This document shows, piece after piece, positions 52,030-60,143 of a stretch of 64,000 nt of DNA. The DNA is taken from assembly GCF_009912395.1 (NCBI RefSeq), contig NZ_WNDO01000017.1:1-64000 (forward strand). Reading direction: 5' to 3'. This DNA is from Luteibacter sp. GTDB lineage: Bacteria > Pseudomonadota > Gammaproteobacteria > Xanthomonadales > Rhodanobacteraceae. How positions within the stretch are numbered: the stretch's first letter is position 1; each line of letters starts with the position of its first letter. Position numbers and translations under genes: made by a program. The notes below the pieces were generated by a model. It ran no database searches and was not told the DNA's origin. It worked only from the letters and a program-made list of their open reading frames with translations.

Positions 52030-53949
52030 ATGCGCCGCCTCGCCCGACTCGCCGTCCTGCTCCTTTCGACGCTCGCCGCCGAAGCCCACGCCCATCGCGT
52101 GATCGTGTTCGTGTGGGACGGCATGCGGCCCGATGCCATCAGCGAGGAGGACACCCCGAACCTGGCGGCGCTGGCGAAGCGCGGCACCTTCTTCGCGGAC
52201 AACCACGCCACCTACCCCACCTTCACCATGATCAACGCGTCGAGCTTCGCCACCGGTTCGTTCCCGGGGACGATCGGCTTCTTCGGCAACCGCTTCTGGG
52301 TGCCGGGCGCGAAAGGATTCGATGCGAAGGGGGCGCCCAGCGACTACGCGGCGCCGATCTATACCGAAGACTATGCGGTGTTGCGCGCCCTGGATGACCA
52401 TTACCACCACGACCTGCTCCAGGCGCCGACCCTGCTCGAACGCGCCCGCAAGGCCGGGCTGAAGACGGCGGTGATCGGCAAGTCCGGGCCGGCCTTCCTC
52501 CAGGATATCCACGAGGGCGGCACCATCCTGGACGAGAACGTGGCCCTGCCCCTGGCCTTTGCGAAGAAGCTGGCCAAGGCCGGCTTCCCGCTGCCGGCCA
52601 ACACGGTGCATGCGTACGACCCGGACCATTTCCAGCTCGAACCCGACAACGGCACGCCGACTGCCCAGCTTCCGCTGGTGACGTTGAAGGACGGCGCCAC
52701 CTCCGATGCCTCCGACGGTGCCGGCGCGCCGCCCACCGCCTCGAATGCTTACCTGATGGACGCCTTCCTGTCCTATGTGCTGCCCGTGGAGAAGCCCGAC
52801 CTCAGCTTCGTCTGGCTGCGCAACCCGGACTCCACCGAACACCTCTACGGCGTGGGCTCGCCGAACTTCCACCTGGCCTTGCAGGCGCAGGACGCCCTGC
52901 TGGGCAAGCTGGAGGCGAAGCTGAAGGAACTGGGCATGGATGCGGACACCGACCTGGTGATCGTCTCCGACCATGCGCACAGCAATGTCTCCGGCCCGCT
53001 GGACCTGTTCCCGTTGCGGACGATCGGCGATGGGCGGGTCGGTCGCGCCGATGCGGACTGGGGCTATTCGGTGTCCGGTGCGATCCGCCTCGCCGACGAG
53101 ATGACCCGTGCGGGCTTCAAGGCCTTCGATGGCTTCGGTTGCGTCTATGCGCCGGTGATGTCGGGCTTACGTGCTGATGGATCGCAGATCCACCCCACCC
53201 GCTTCGATGATGATGGTCGGATCTGCGGCAAGCCCGGTGCCTATACAACGCCGTCGTACAAGATACCCACCGACCTGCCGTCGGATGCTTTCGTGATCGC
53301 ACCGAATGGCGGCAGCGAGTATCTGTACCTGCCGTCGCATGATCGCGCCCGCGTGGTCGAAGCCGTGCGCTTCCTGCAATCGCGCGAAATGTTCGGCGCG
53401 ATCTTCGTCGATGCGCGTTATGAGCATATCCCCGGGACCTTGCCGTTGTCGACGGTGCGCCTGGAGAACAAGCGCTCGCCCGACATCATCGCCAGCTACG
53501 ACTTCGACGCCGAGGCTACCGTGCAGGGATTCAAGGGCACGGTGTACACCAGCATGTCGAACGAACGCGGCATGCATGGCAGCTTCAGCCCCGTCGATGT
53601 CCACAACACGCTGATCGCCAGCGGACCCGACTTCCGCCAAGGCCTGCGCAGCGAACTGCCCAGCGGCAACGTCGACCTCGCGCCGACGCTGGCGTCGGTG
53701 CTGAAACTGGACCTCGGCAAGACGGATGGACGCGTACTGCGCGAAGCGGTGACTGGCCGCGATGGCGCGGGACTCGCCGTGAAGGCCAGCGATATCGTTA
53801 CCGACAACGCGACCGACCTGAAGGTACTTCGCGTGGATGGCACGCCTATGAATCGCTCCAGCTATCGATTCATCCTCAAGACCAAGCAAGTGCAGGATGC
53901 CGGCAAAACCTACACCTACTTCGACCAGGCCAAGGCCGAGCACCTGTAG
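52030..53949 (+). CDS. Exported nucleotide pyrophosphatase/phosphodiesterase (alkaline phosphatase superfamily)
   Basis: 639 residues from MRRLARLAVLLLSTLAAEAH (signal peptide); the frame to 51955 adds unsupported residues. Metal and nucleophile motifs of the NPP type: IVFVWDGMRPDAISEEDTPN, then YPTFTMINASSFATG with a Thr nucleophile and FPGTIGFFGN, WLRNPDSTEHLYG and VSDHAHS. It hydrolyses phosphodiester or pyrophosphate bonds of nucleotides and similar compounds in the periplasm. The stop codon lies in a REP-like repeat. Divergent from the TonB receptor with a 192-bp gap; no clear Pho box found there by eye. Confidence 0.88.
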   Translation: MRRLARLAVLLLSTLAAEAHAHRVIVFVWDGMRPDAISEEDTPNLAALAKRGTFFADNHATYPTFTMINASSFATGSFPGTIGFFGNRFWVPGAKGFDAKGAPSDYAAPIYTEDYAVLRALDDHYHHDLLQAPTLLERARKAGLKTAVIGKSGPAFLQDIHEGGTILDENVALPLAFAKKLAKAGFPLPANTVHAYDPDHFQLEPDNGTPTAQLPLVTLKDGATSDASDGAGAPPTASNAYLMDAFLSYVLPVEKPDLSFVWLRNPDSTEHLYGVGSPNFHLALQAQDALLGKLEAKLKELGMDADTDLVIVSDHAHSNVSGPLDLFPLRTIGDGRVGRADADWGYSVSGAIRLADEMTRAGFKAFDGFGCVYAPVMSGLRADGSQIHPTRFDDDGRICGKPGAYTTPSYKIPTDLPSDAFVIAPNGGSEYLYLPSHDRARVVEAVRFLQSREMFGAIFVDARYEHIPGTLPLSTVRLENKRSPDIIASYDFDAEATVQGFKGTVYTSMSNERGMHGSFSPVDVHNTLIASGPDFRQGLRSELPSGNVDLAPTLASVLKLDLGKTDGRVLREAVTGRDGAGLAVKASDIVTDNATDLKVLRVDGTPMNRSSYRFILKTKQVQDAGKTYTYFDQAKAEHL

Positions 53950-53990
53950 GAGCGCGCTTGCGCGCGATCGCGCGCAAGCGCGCTCCTACA
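53945..53990. repeat. REP-like repeat, copy F: perfect 46-bp palindrome
   Basis: The two arms TGTAGGAGCGCGCTTGCGCG plus CGA meet without a loop, giving a perfect 46-bp palindrome. It starts within the last codons of the phosphodiesterase gene, and the stop TAG (53947-53949) belongs to the repeat. It separates that gene from the nucleotidase gene. Confidence 0.93.
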
Positions 53991-54053
53991 AGGCACGGAT
54001 GGCTCATTTCTGCTAGCTTCCGCACCCGAAACCCACGTTACGGACACCTTACG

Positions 54054-56045
54054 ATGTTCAAGCCCCTCGCGATGGCCACGCTCTCGGCCGCCCTGCTCGC
54101 CGCATGCGCCAGCACGCCCACGGCCAAGACCGCCAAGCCGGCCACGCTGACCGACGGCGCCACGCTCGACCTCGCCATCCTCGAGACGACCGACGTCCAT
54201 TCGAACATCCTGTCGTACGACTACTACAAGCAGAAGGAAGACCCGAGCTTCGGCTACGAGCGCGTTGCGACGCTGATCCGCAACGCACGCAAGGAATTCC
54301 CGAACACCGTGCTGTTCGATAGCGGCGACACCATCCAGGGCAGCGTGCTGGCCGACTACCAGGCGCTGGTGAAGCCGGTGGGCTGCGACACCGAGCTGGG
54401 TATTTACAAGGCGATGGACGCGATCGGCTACGACGGCGGTACCGCCGGCAACCACGAATTCAACTACGGCCTGCCCTTCCTCGCGCAGGTCACCAACACG
54501 GCGATGAACGTCGATGGCGTGACGCCGCACCAGTGCGCGGGTCCGAAGTTCCCGCTGGTGCTGTCCAATGTGTACAGCGCGCGCGACGGCAAGCCCATCT
54601 TCAAGCCGTGGACCATCGTCACCAAGACGGTGAACGTGAAGACCGCGTCCGGCCAGACCGTGCCGACCGAATTGAAGATCGGCATCATCGGCTTCACGCC
54701 GCCGCCAATCATGGACTGGGACAAGCGCAACCTCGCGGGCAAGGTCACCGTGGACGGCGTGGTCGAAGCCGCGCAGAAGTACATGCCCGAAGTGCAGGCG
54801 CAGCATCCGGATCTCGTCGTGGCGATCCTTCACGGTGGCCTGAACACCGCCCCGTATACGCCGCAGATGGAAAACGGTGGCTGGTACCTTGCCGGCGTGC
54901 CGGGTATCGATGCGCTGTTGCTGGGTCATTCGCATACCGAATTCCCGGGGCCCCGCTTCGCCGACATGAAGGAGGTCGACATCACGCGTGGCCTCGTACG
55001 TGGTGTGCCGGCCGTGATGGGCGGTTTCTTCGGCAAGGACCTTGGCGTCATCAACATGACGCTCAAGCGCGAAGGCGGTCGCTGGGTGGTGCAGAAGGAC
55101 CTCAGCCACAGTGAAGTGCGCCCCATCTGCGTGAAGAAGGGCCAGTGCGTCGACGCCGACCCGACGATCGCACCGCTGGTGCAGGAAGCGCACGAAGCCG
55201 CCATCGCCTACGTCAACACGCCGATCGGCGCCGTGGACCACGACCTGTCTAGCTACTTCGCCGACCAGGGCAACATGACCGCCATCGCGGTGGTGAACGC
55301 GGCGCAGATCGACTATGCGCGTGAAGAACTGTCGCGTTCGCGTCCGGACCTGAAGGACGTGCCGATCCTGTCGACCGCGTCGGCGTTCCGTAACGGCTTC
55401 GGTGGTCCGGATGATTTCACCGACGTGCCGAAGGGTCCGCTGACGATCCGTAGCGCGTCCGATCTTTATTTCTATCCGAACACGCTCGCCGCGGTGAAGG
55501 TCGACGGTACCGCGCTGAAGGCATGGCTGGAGAAGTCCGCCACGCGCTTCAACCAGATCGATCCGTCGAAGGACGGCGAGCAGGGTCTGCTGGGCAAGAT
55601 GCCCGGCTACAACTTCGACCAGATGCAGGGTGGCATCACCTACACCATCGACATCTCGAAGCCGGAAGGCCAGCGCATCGTCAACCTGCGCTACAAGGGC
55701 AAGCCGGTGAAGGATGGCCAGGCGTTCATCGTGGTCACCAACAACTACCGCGCCAACGGTGGTGGTGACTTCCCCGGCATGGGCGGCGATTCGGTCGTGC
55801 TGAACGCGCCGGACGGCAACCGCGAGGTCGTCATCAAGTGGGTGCAGGCGCACAAGACCCTCACCCGTAAGGACGTGGACGGCCGTTCCTGGCACTTCGC
55901 GCCGTTGAAGACCAAGGGTCCGGTCACCTTCACCTCCGCGGCGGGCAAGGAAGACGTGGCGAAGTCGCTCGGCCTGGCCATCCACCAGCTGCGCGACAAC
56001 GGCGACGGCACGGCCGTGTACGCGATCGACCTGTCGAAGAAGTAA
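54054..56045 (+). CDS. cpdB: Lipoprotein 2',3'-cyclic nucleotide phosphodiesterase/3'-nucleotidase (CpdB-like)
   Basis: 663 residues from MFKPLAMATLSAALLAACAS, with lipobox LLAAC so probably lipid-anchored. The metallophosphatase domain carries ILETTDVHSN, FDSGDTIQGS, GTAGNHEFNYG and LLLGHSHTEFPG, the binuclear metal motifs of the 5'-nucleotidase family. The C-terminal substrate domain has FVVTNNYRANGGGDFPG. It dephosphorylates cyclic and 3'-nucleotides outside the inner membrane. Works downstream of the adjacent phosphodiesterase in nucleotide salvage. E. coli CpdB is 647 residues, so length fits. Confidence 0.92.
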   Translation: MFKPLAMATLSAALLAACASTPTAKTAKPATLTDGATLDLAILETTDVHSNILSYDYYKQKEDPSFGYERVATLIRNARKEFPNTVLFDSGDTIQGSVLADYQALVKPVGCDTELGIYKAMDAIGYDGGTAGNHEFNYGLPFLAQVTNTAMNVDGVTPHQCAGPKFPLVLSNVYSARDGKPIFKPWTIVTKTVNVKTASGQTVPTELKIGIIGFTPPPIMDWDKRNLAGKVTVDGVVEAAQKYMPEVQAQHPDLVVAILHGGLNTAPYTPQMENGGWYLAGVPGIDALLLGHSHTEFPGPRFADMKEVDITRGLVRGVPAVMGGFFGKDLGVINMTLKREGGRWVVQKDLSHSEVRPICVKKGQCVDADPTIAPLVQEAHEAAIAYVNTPIGAVDHDLSSYFADQGNMTAIAVVNAAQIDYAREELSRSRPDLKDVPILSTASAFRNGFGGPDDFTDVPKGPLTIRSASDLYFYPNTLAAVKVDGTALKAWLEKSATRFNQIDPSKDGEQGLLGKMPGYNFDQMQGGITYTIDISKPEGQRIVNLRYKGKPVKDGQAFIVVTNNYRANGGGDFPGMGGDSVVLNAPDGNREVVIKWVQAHKTLTRKDVDGRSWHFAPLKTKGPVTFTSAAGKEDVAKSLGLAIHQLRDNGDGTAVYAIDLSKK

Positions 56046-56077
56046 GCCAGCCGATTCAGCGCCCTGTCTGTCTGACG

Positions 56078-56473
56078 ACCGGGGCGCTGGGTTCCTGTTT
56101 TCACAGGAACGACGAGGCTGGGAGACCGTCGTTCCTGCGAACGCTGGAACCCAGCGCGAGGCCATCGGTTGTCGCCTCGCGGCCTCCTACGCAAAAGCCG
56201 ATGCGACGCCCTCGCCATGCTGGCGAACCGGGGCGCTGGGTTCCTGTTTTCACAGGAACGACGAGGCTGCGAGGCCGTCGTTCCAGCGAACGCTGGAACC
56301 CAGCGCGAGGCCATCGGTTGTCGCCTCGCGGCCTCCTACGCAAAAGCCGATGCGACGCCCTCGCCATGCTGGCAAACCGGGGCGCTGGGTTCCTGTTTTC
56401 ACAGGAACGACGAGGCTGGGAGACCGTCGTTCCAGCGAACGCTGGAACCCAGTGCGGGGCAATCGGTTGTCGC
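56078..56473. repeat. 149-bp tandem repeat, about 2.6 copies
   Basis: Units start at 56078, 56227 and 56376, each opening with ACCGGGGCGCTGGGTTCC. The first two are 149 bp; the third stops after about 98 bp. Each unit contains two nested inverted repeats, GTTCC...GGAAC and GCTGGGTTCC...GGAACCCAGC, and the first two also carry a coding-like spacer with CCTCGCCATGCTGGC. Copies differ at a handful of positions. It fills most of the gap between cpdB and the thr leader. Confidence 0.9.
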
Positions 56474-56482
56474 GAAGCCCTC

Positions 56483-56512
56483 TTGACACACCGCACAAAA
56501 CGGGCATACCGT
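56483..56512 (+). promoter_or_regulatory. Promoter of the thr operon
   Basis: TTGACA at 56483-56488 and a weak -10 TACCGT at 56507-56512 with an 18-bp spacer. The segment GCATACCGTCGGCACCATG matches the leu promoter segment GCATACGATCGACTGCATG at the same distance from TTGACA. Transcription should start at about 56518-56520, at the leader ATG. Confidence 0.7.
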
Positions 56513-56519
56513 CGGCACC

Positions 56520-56648
56520 ATGTATCCCAACTCGCCAGCGCTGACTTCCCGAACGGCCGTCCATACGGCCGGCGCGCTTGCGTCCATCACCACCACCGCG
56601 ACTACGACCATTACCATGGTCGGAGGATCGGAGATCGCGCGCGCTTAA
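56520..56648 (+). CDS. thrL: thr operon leader peptide (attenuator), 42 residues
   Basis: The frame reads MYPNSPALTSRTAVHTAGAL, then A-S and the control run ITTTATTTIT (residues 23-32), ending EIARA. It has 10 Thr and 3 Ile codons in 42, the signature of threonine/isoleucine attenuation. There is no Shine-Dalgarno sequence before the ATG, which is at the predicted transcript start, so it may be translated leaderless. It ends 113 bp before the GTG start of the homoserine dehydrogenase. Confidence 0.88.
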   Translation: MYPNSPALTSRTAVHTAGALASITTTATTTITMVGGSEIARA

Positions 56649-56738
56649 GTTCCTTGTCGCTGCCGGCCCCGACCTCCCGCAGGACGGGACGGGCGCCGGA
56701 GAACCCAAGGCAACCACCCCATCCTGATGCGAACGAAG

Positions 56739-56757
56739 GGCCTCAACTGGAGGCTTT
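56739..56757 (+). promoter_or_regulatory. Hairpin that covers the hom ribosome site
   Basis: GGCCTC-AACT-GGAGGC followed by TTTACT forms a short stem. The right arm contains the Shine-Dalgarno sequence GGAGG of the homoserine dehydrogenase (GTG at 56762). It could end transcription weakly or hide the ribosome site. A second CCTCC (about 56676-56680), downstream of the leader, could also pair with GGAGG, giving a switch between structures. Confidence 0.5.
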
Positions 56758-56761
56758 ACTC

Positions 56762-57910
56762 GTGTCCATCGCCAACGCCTTACCCCATCCACCCCTGCGT
56801 GCCGCGCCCTTGCGCATGCCCGCGGGCCCCCTCGTTGTCGATATCGGCCTGATCGGGCCCGGCAAGGTAGGCAGCGCGCTGCTCACCCAGCTACGACTCG
56901 CCGCGCCACGCCTGTTGCGCGACTGCAACCTCCAGCTGCATCTGCGGGCCGTCAGCGACAGCCGGCACATGTGGCTGGATTGCGACGACGACGCCCTCAA
57001 CAGCCGCATCCATGGCGCGCAGACCTGGCGCCCCACCTCGCTCAACGAATTCGCCGCCTACGTGGCCGGCCGTGGCGACCATGTGGCCGTGCTGGCCGAT
57101 TGCAGCGCCAGCGACGCGGTGGCCGAGCACTACGCGGGCTGGTTGGGCGCGGGCATTCATGTCGTCACCCCGAACAAACGCGCCGCCAGCGGCCCGCTCG
57201 AACGCTGGCGCCGAATTGCCCAGGCCTCGGACGCCAGCGGCGCGCGCCTGCACTACGAAGGCACCGTCGGTGCCGGCCTGCCGGTGGTGCAGACCCTGCG
57301 CGACCTGATCGACACCGGCGACGAACTACTTTCGGTCGAAGGCATGCTCTCCGGCACGCTGGCCTGGCTGTTCAACCGTTTCGACGGCTCGCAGCCCTTC
57401 TCGACCCTCGTCCGCCAGGCCCACGAGATGGGCTACACCGAGCCGGATCCGCGCGACGACCTCTCCGGCGTGGACGTGGCGCGCAAGCTGGTGATCCTTT
57501 CGCGCGAAGCCGGCCTGCCGCTGTCGCTGGAAGATGTCGAGATCCGCAGCCTTATCCCCGCCTCCCTGGCCGACTGCGACCGCGACGAGTTCATGGAACG
57601 CCTGGACGAACTGGACACGCCGATGGCCGCACTGCTGACCGAGGCACGCACGAACGGCGGGGTGCTACGCCATGTGGCGCGGTTGCGCGAAGGCCGCGCC
57701 AGCGTTGGCGTGCAGGCCCTTCCGGCTGACCATCCCTTTGCCCATGCCCGCCTGACGGACAACGTGGTGCGGTTCGCGACCCGCCGATACTGCGACAATG
57801 CGCTGGTCGTACAGGGGCCGGGTGCCGGTCCCGAGGTCACGGCTGCGGCGGTCTTCACCGACCTGCTGCGCGTGGCCGGCGCCATGGGAGTAAAACGATG
57901 CGCATGCTGA
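56762..57910 (+). CDS. hom: Homoserine dehydrogenase, monofunctional
   Basis: 382 residues. GTG at 56762 is chosen because GGAGG lies 8 bp upstream; an ATG at 56816 ([20 protein letters not shown]) is the alternative. NADP-binding [13 protein letters not shown], then the catalytic domain with [47 protein letters not shown] and [19 protein letters not shown]. It matches the C-terminal half of bifunctional ThrA, but no aspartokinase domain is present before it, so that activity must come from another gene. First of three overlapping thr genes. Makes homoserine from aspartate semialdehyde. Confidence 0.93.
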   Translation: MSIANALPHPPLRAAPLRMPAGPLVVDIGLIGPGKVGSALLTQLRLAAPRLLRDCNLQLHLRAVSDSRHMWLDCDDDALNSRIHGAQTWRPTSLNEFAAYVAGRGDHVAVLADCSASDAVAEHYAGWLGAGIHVVTPNKRAASGPLERWRRIAQASDASGARLHYEGTVGAGLPVVQTLRDLIDTGDELLSVEGMLSGTLAWLFNRFDGSQPFSTLVRQAHEMGYTEPDPRDDLSGVDVARKLVILSREAGLPLSLEDVEIRSLIPASLADCDRDEFMERLDELDTPMAALLTEARTNGGVLRHVARLREGRASVGVQALPADHPFAHARLTDNVVRFATRRYCDNALVVQGPGAGPEVTAAAVFTDLLRVAGAMGVKRCAC

Positions 57911-58854
57911 ACGAATCTTCCCCGCCCCAGGCCCACGCGGATGTCGCGCAGGCCGAGGCTTACGCCAGTGTCGGCAATGTCGGCATCGGCTTCGATATCC
58001 TGGGTCATTGCGTGGCCGGCGCGGGCGATCGCGCCGAAGTGCGCCGTATTCCCGAGCGCGAGGTGCGCATCGCAGGCATCCATGGCGTGATCACCGACCT
58101 GCCGCGAGAGGCCGCCGCCAACACCGCCGGTGCCGCGCTGCTTTCGATGCGCCAAGCGCTGGACCTGCCCTTCGGTTTCGAGATCACGCTGCACAAGGGC
58201 ATTGCCCTGGGTTCCGGCATGGGCGGATCCGCCGCCTCCTGCGTGGCCGCCGTCGTGGCCGCGAACGCCCTGCTCGACGAACCGCTTTCCCGCGAGGCGC
58301 TTTACCCCTTCGCCCTCGATGGCGAGGTAGTCGCCAGCGGCAGCCGCCATGGCGACAACCTCGGTCCCATGCTGCTCGGCGGCCTGGTGCTGTCCACCGA
58401 CACCCGCCTCGTCCGCGTGCCGGTGCCCGCCGAATGGCATTGCGCCCTGGTCCATCCCCACGTGGTGCTGGAAACGCGCAAGGCGCGCGCCGCCCTCGCG
58501 GGACATTACGCACTGGGCGAGTTCGTGGCGCAGAGCGCCAATCTCGCGCTGGTGCTTGCCGGCTGCTACCGCGGCGAGGCCGCGCTGGTTCGCGAAGGAC
58601 TGTCCGACGTGCTCGTGGAACCGCGCCGCGCGCCGCTCATCCCCGGATTCGCACGGGTGAAGCAGGCCGCGCTGGATCACGGCGCGATGGGCGCCAGCAT
58701 CTCCGGCGCTGGCCCCAGCGTGTTCGGCTGGTTCGAGGATCGCGCCTCGGCGGAAGCCGCCGCGAAGGCCATGCGTGGCGCTTTCGCCGACGAAGGCCAT
58801 GCGGCCGACGTGCTCGTGGCCCCTGTCGACGGCCCTGCCGCCCGGGTGGTGTGA
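57898..58854 (+). CDS. thrB: Homoserine kinase
   Basis: 318 residues of the GHMP kinase superfamily. It starts 13 bp before the end of hom, with GGGAG 8 bp upstream. N-terminal [21 protein letters not shown] loop [17 protein letters not shown] and C-terminal [17 protein letters not shown] are the three GHMP motifs. Phosphorylates homoserine for threonine synthase. Part of the coupled hom-thrB-thrC operon. Confidence 0.95.
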   Translation: MRMLNESSPPQAHADVAQAEAYASVGNVGIGFDILGHCVAGAGDRAEVRRIPEREVRIAGIHGVITDLPREAAANTAGAALLSMRQALDLPFGFEITLHKGIALGSGMGGSAASCVAAVVAANALLDEPLSREALYPFALDGEVVASGSRHGDNLGPMLLGGLVLSTDTRLVRVPVPAEWHCALVHPHVVLETRKARAALAGHYALGEFVAQSANLALVLAGCYRGEAALVREGLSDVLVEPRRAPLIPGFARVKQAALDHGAMGASISGAGPSVFGWFEDRASAEAAAKAMRGAFADEGHAADVLVAPVDGPAARVV

Positions 58855-58856
58855 AC

Positions 58857-60134
58857 ATGCGCTTCGTCAGCACGCGCGGCGGTGCCGCGCCGGCCACCCT
58901 GTCCCAGGCGATCGCCGCCGGTCTCGCACCGGATGGCGGACTCTATGTTCCCGAATCCATGCCCAAGGTGGGCCACCTGCCCCGCGACGGCTACCTCGCC
59001 ACCACCGCGTCGCGCATGCTCGCGCCGTTCTTCGCGGGCGACCCGCTCGCGAGCGAACTGGACGCCATCTGCGCCGAAGCGTTCGTGGCACCGGCCCCGC
59101 GTCGCGAACTGCGCATCAAGGGTGCCCACCTGCTCGAACTGTTCCATGGCCCCACCGCCGCGTTCAAGGACTTCGGCGCCCGCTTCCTCGCAGCCTGCCT
59201 GGGTCGCCTTCGTCGCGACGAGGCACGTCCGCTTACGATCCTCGTCGCCACCTCGGGCGATACCGGCGCCGCCGTCGGTGCCGCGTTCCATGAGATGCCC
59301 GGCGTGCGCGTGGCGATCCTGTACCCGGACAACCGCGTCTCCCCGCGCCAGGCCCACCAACTGGGCAGCTTCGGCGGCAACGTGCGCGCGCTGCGCGTGG
59401 AAGGCACCTTCGACGACTGCCAGCGCCTGGTAAAGGGCGCGCTCGGCGACCCGGCCTTGCAGGCCGACGTGCCGATGTCGTCGGCGAACAGCATCAGCCT
59501 CGGCCGCCTGCTGCCGCAGATGGCCTACTTCGGCCACGCCGCCTTGCAGGCGACGCAGCCGATGAACACCATCATCCCCACCGGCAACCTCGGTAACGCC
59601 GTGGCCTGCCTATGGGCCAGGGCCATCGGCTTGCCGATCGGCGAGGTCGTGTTCGCCTGCAACGCCAACGAGACGTTGCCGGAGTTCTACGCCGGGCAGC
59701 CGTACCGGGCACGCGACGCGGTGGCGACCATCGCCAACGCCATGGATGTCGGCGCGCCGAGCAACTTCGAGCGCCTGCGCCACCTGTTCGGCGACGAGGA
59801 TGCCGCGCGGCGGCAGGGTCGGGCCGAACGTGTGGACGATGCCCAGATTCGCGACACCATCCGTCGCCATGCCGCCAACGATGGCGAAGTGTTCTGCCCG
59901 CATACCGCCACGGCCATCCACGTGTTCGAGCGCCTGCGCTTCGAGGACCCTACGAAGGACTGGACCATGGCTTCGACCGCCCACCCGGCGAAGTTCGACA
60001 CCATCGTGGAACCGCTGGTCGGCCGACGCGTGGAGGTGCCCGACGCGTTGGCGGTCATGCTCGCCCGCAGCGCCAGCGCCGAAGCGATGGCGGCGGACGG
60101 ACGGATCTTCGCGGACTGGCTGCGAGGCTGGTAA
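58857..60134 (+). CDS. thrC: Threonine synthase
   Basis: 425 residues from MRFVSTRGGAAPATLSQAIA, starting 2 bp after the thrB stop. The much longer open frame upstream is a shadow of thrB. PLP-enzyme features: LFHGPTAAFKDFGARFLAAC with the Lys that binds PLP, LVATSGDTGAAVGAAFHEMP, and the phosphate loop IPTGNLGNAVACLWARAIG. It belongs to the ThrC class with N-terminal DGGLYVPESMP. Produces threonine from O-phosphohomoserine. Confidence 0.95.
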   Translation: MRFVSTRGGAAPATLSQAIAAGLAPDGGLYVPESMPKVGHLPRDGYLATTASRMLAPFFAGDPLASELDAICAEAFVAPAPRRELRIKGAHLLELFHGPTAAFKDFGARFLAACLGRLRRDEARPLTILVATSGDTGAAVGAAFHEMPGVRVAILYPDNRVSPRQAHQLGSFGGNVRALRVEGTFDDCQRLVKGALGDPALQADVPMSSANSISLGRLLPQMAYFGHAALQATQPMNTIIPTGNLGNAVACLWARAIGLPIGEVVFACNANETLPEFYAGQPYRARDAVATIANAMDVGAPSNFERLRHLFGDEDAARRQGRAERVDDAQIRDTIRRHAANDGEVFCPHTATAIHVFERLRFEDPTKDWTMASTAHPAKFDTIVEPLVGRRVEVPDALAVMLARSASAEAMAADGRIFADWLRGW

Positions 60135-60143
60135 CCCGGCGGA

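Noticed and set aside
56078..56473. Possible CRISPR array
   Set aside because: The units are 149 bp, contiguous and near-identical, without short repeats separated by unique spacers; no cas gene is present.
56101..56792. Several frames containing VPAFAGTT-like repeats
   Set aside because: These are translations of the 149-bp tandem repeat, a common source of false genes.
58008..60134. 708-residue version of threonine synthase
   Set aside because: The N-terminal 280 residues are the thrB gene read out of frame; thrC proper starts at 58857.
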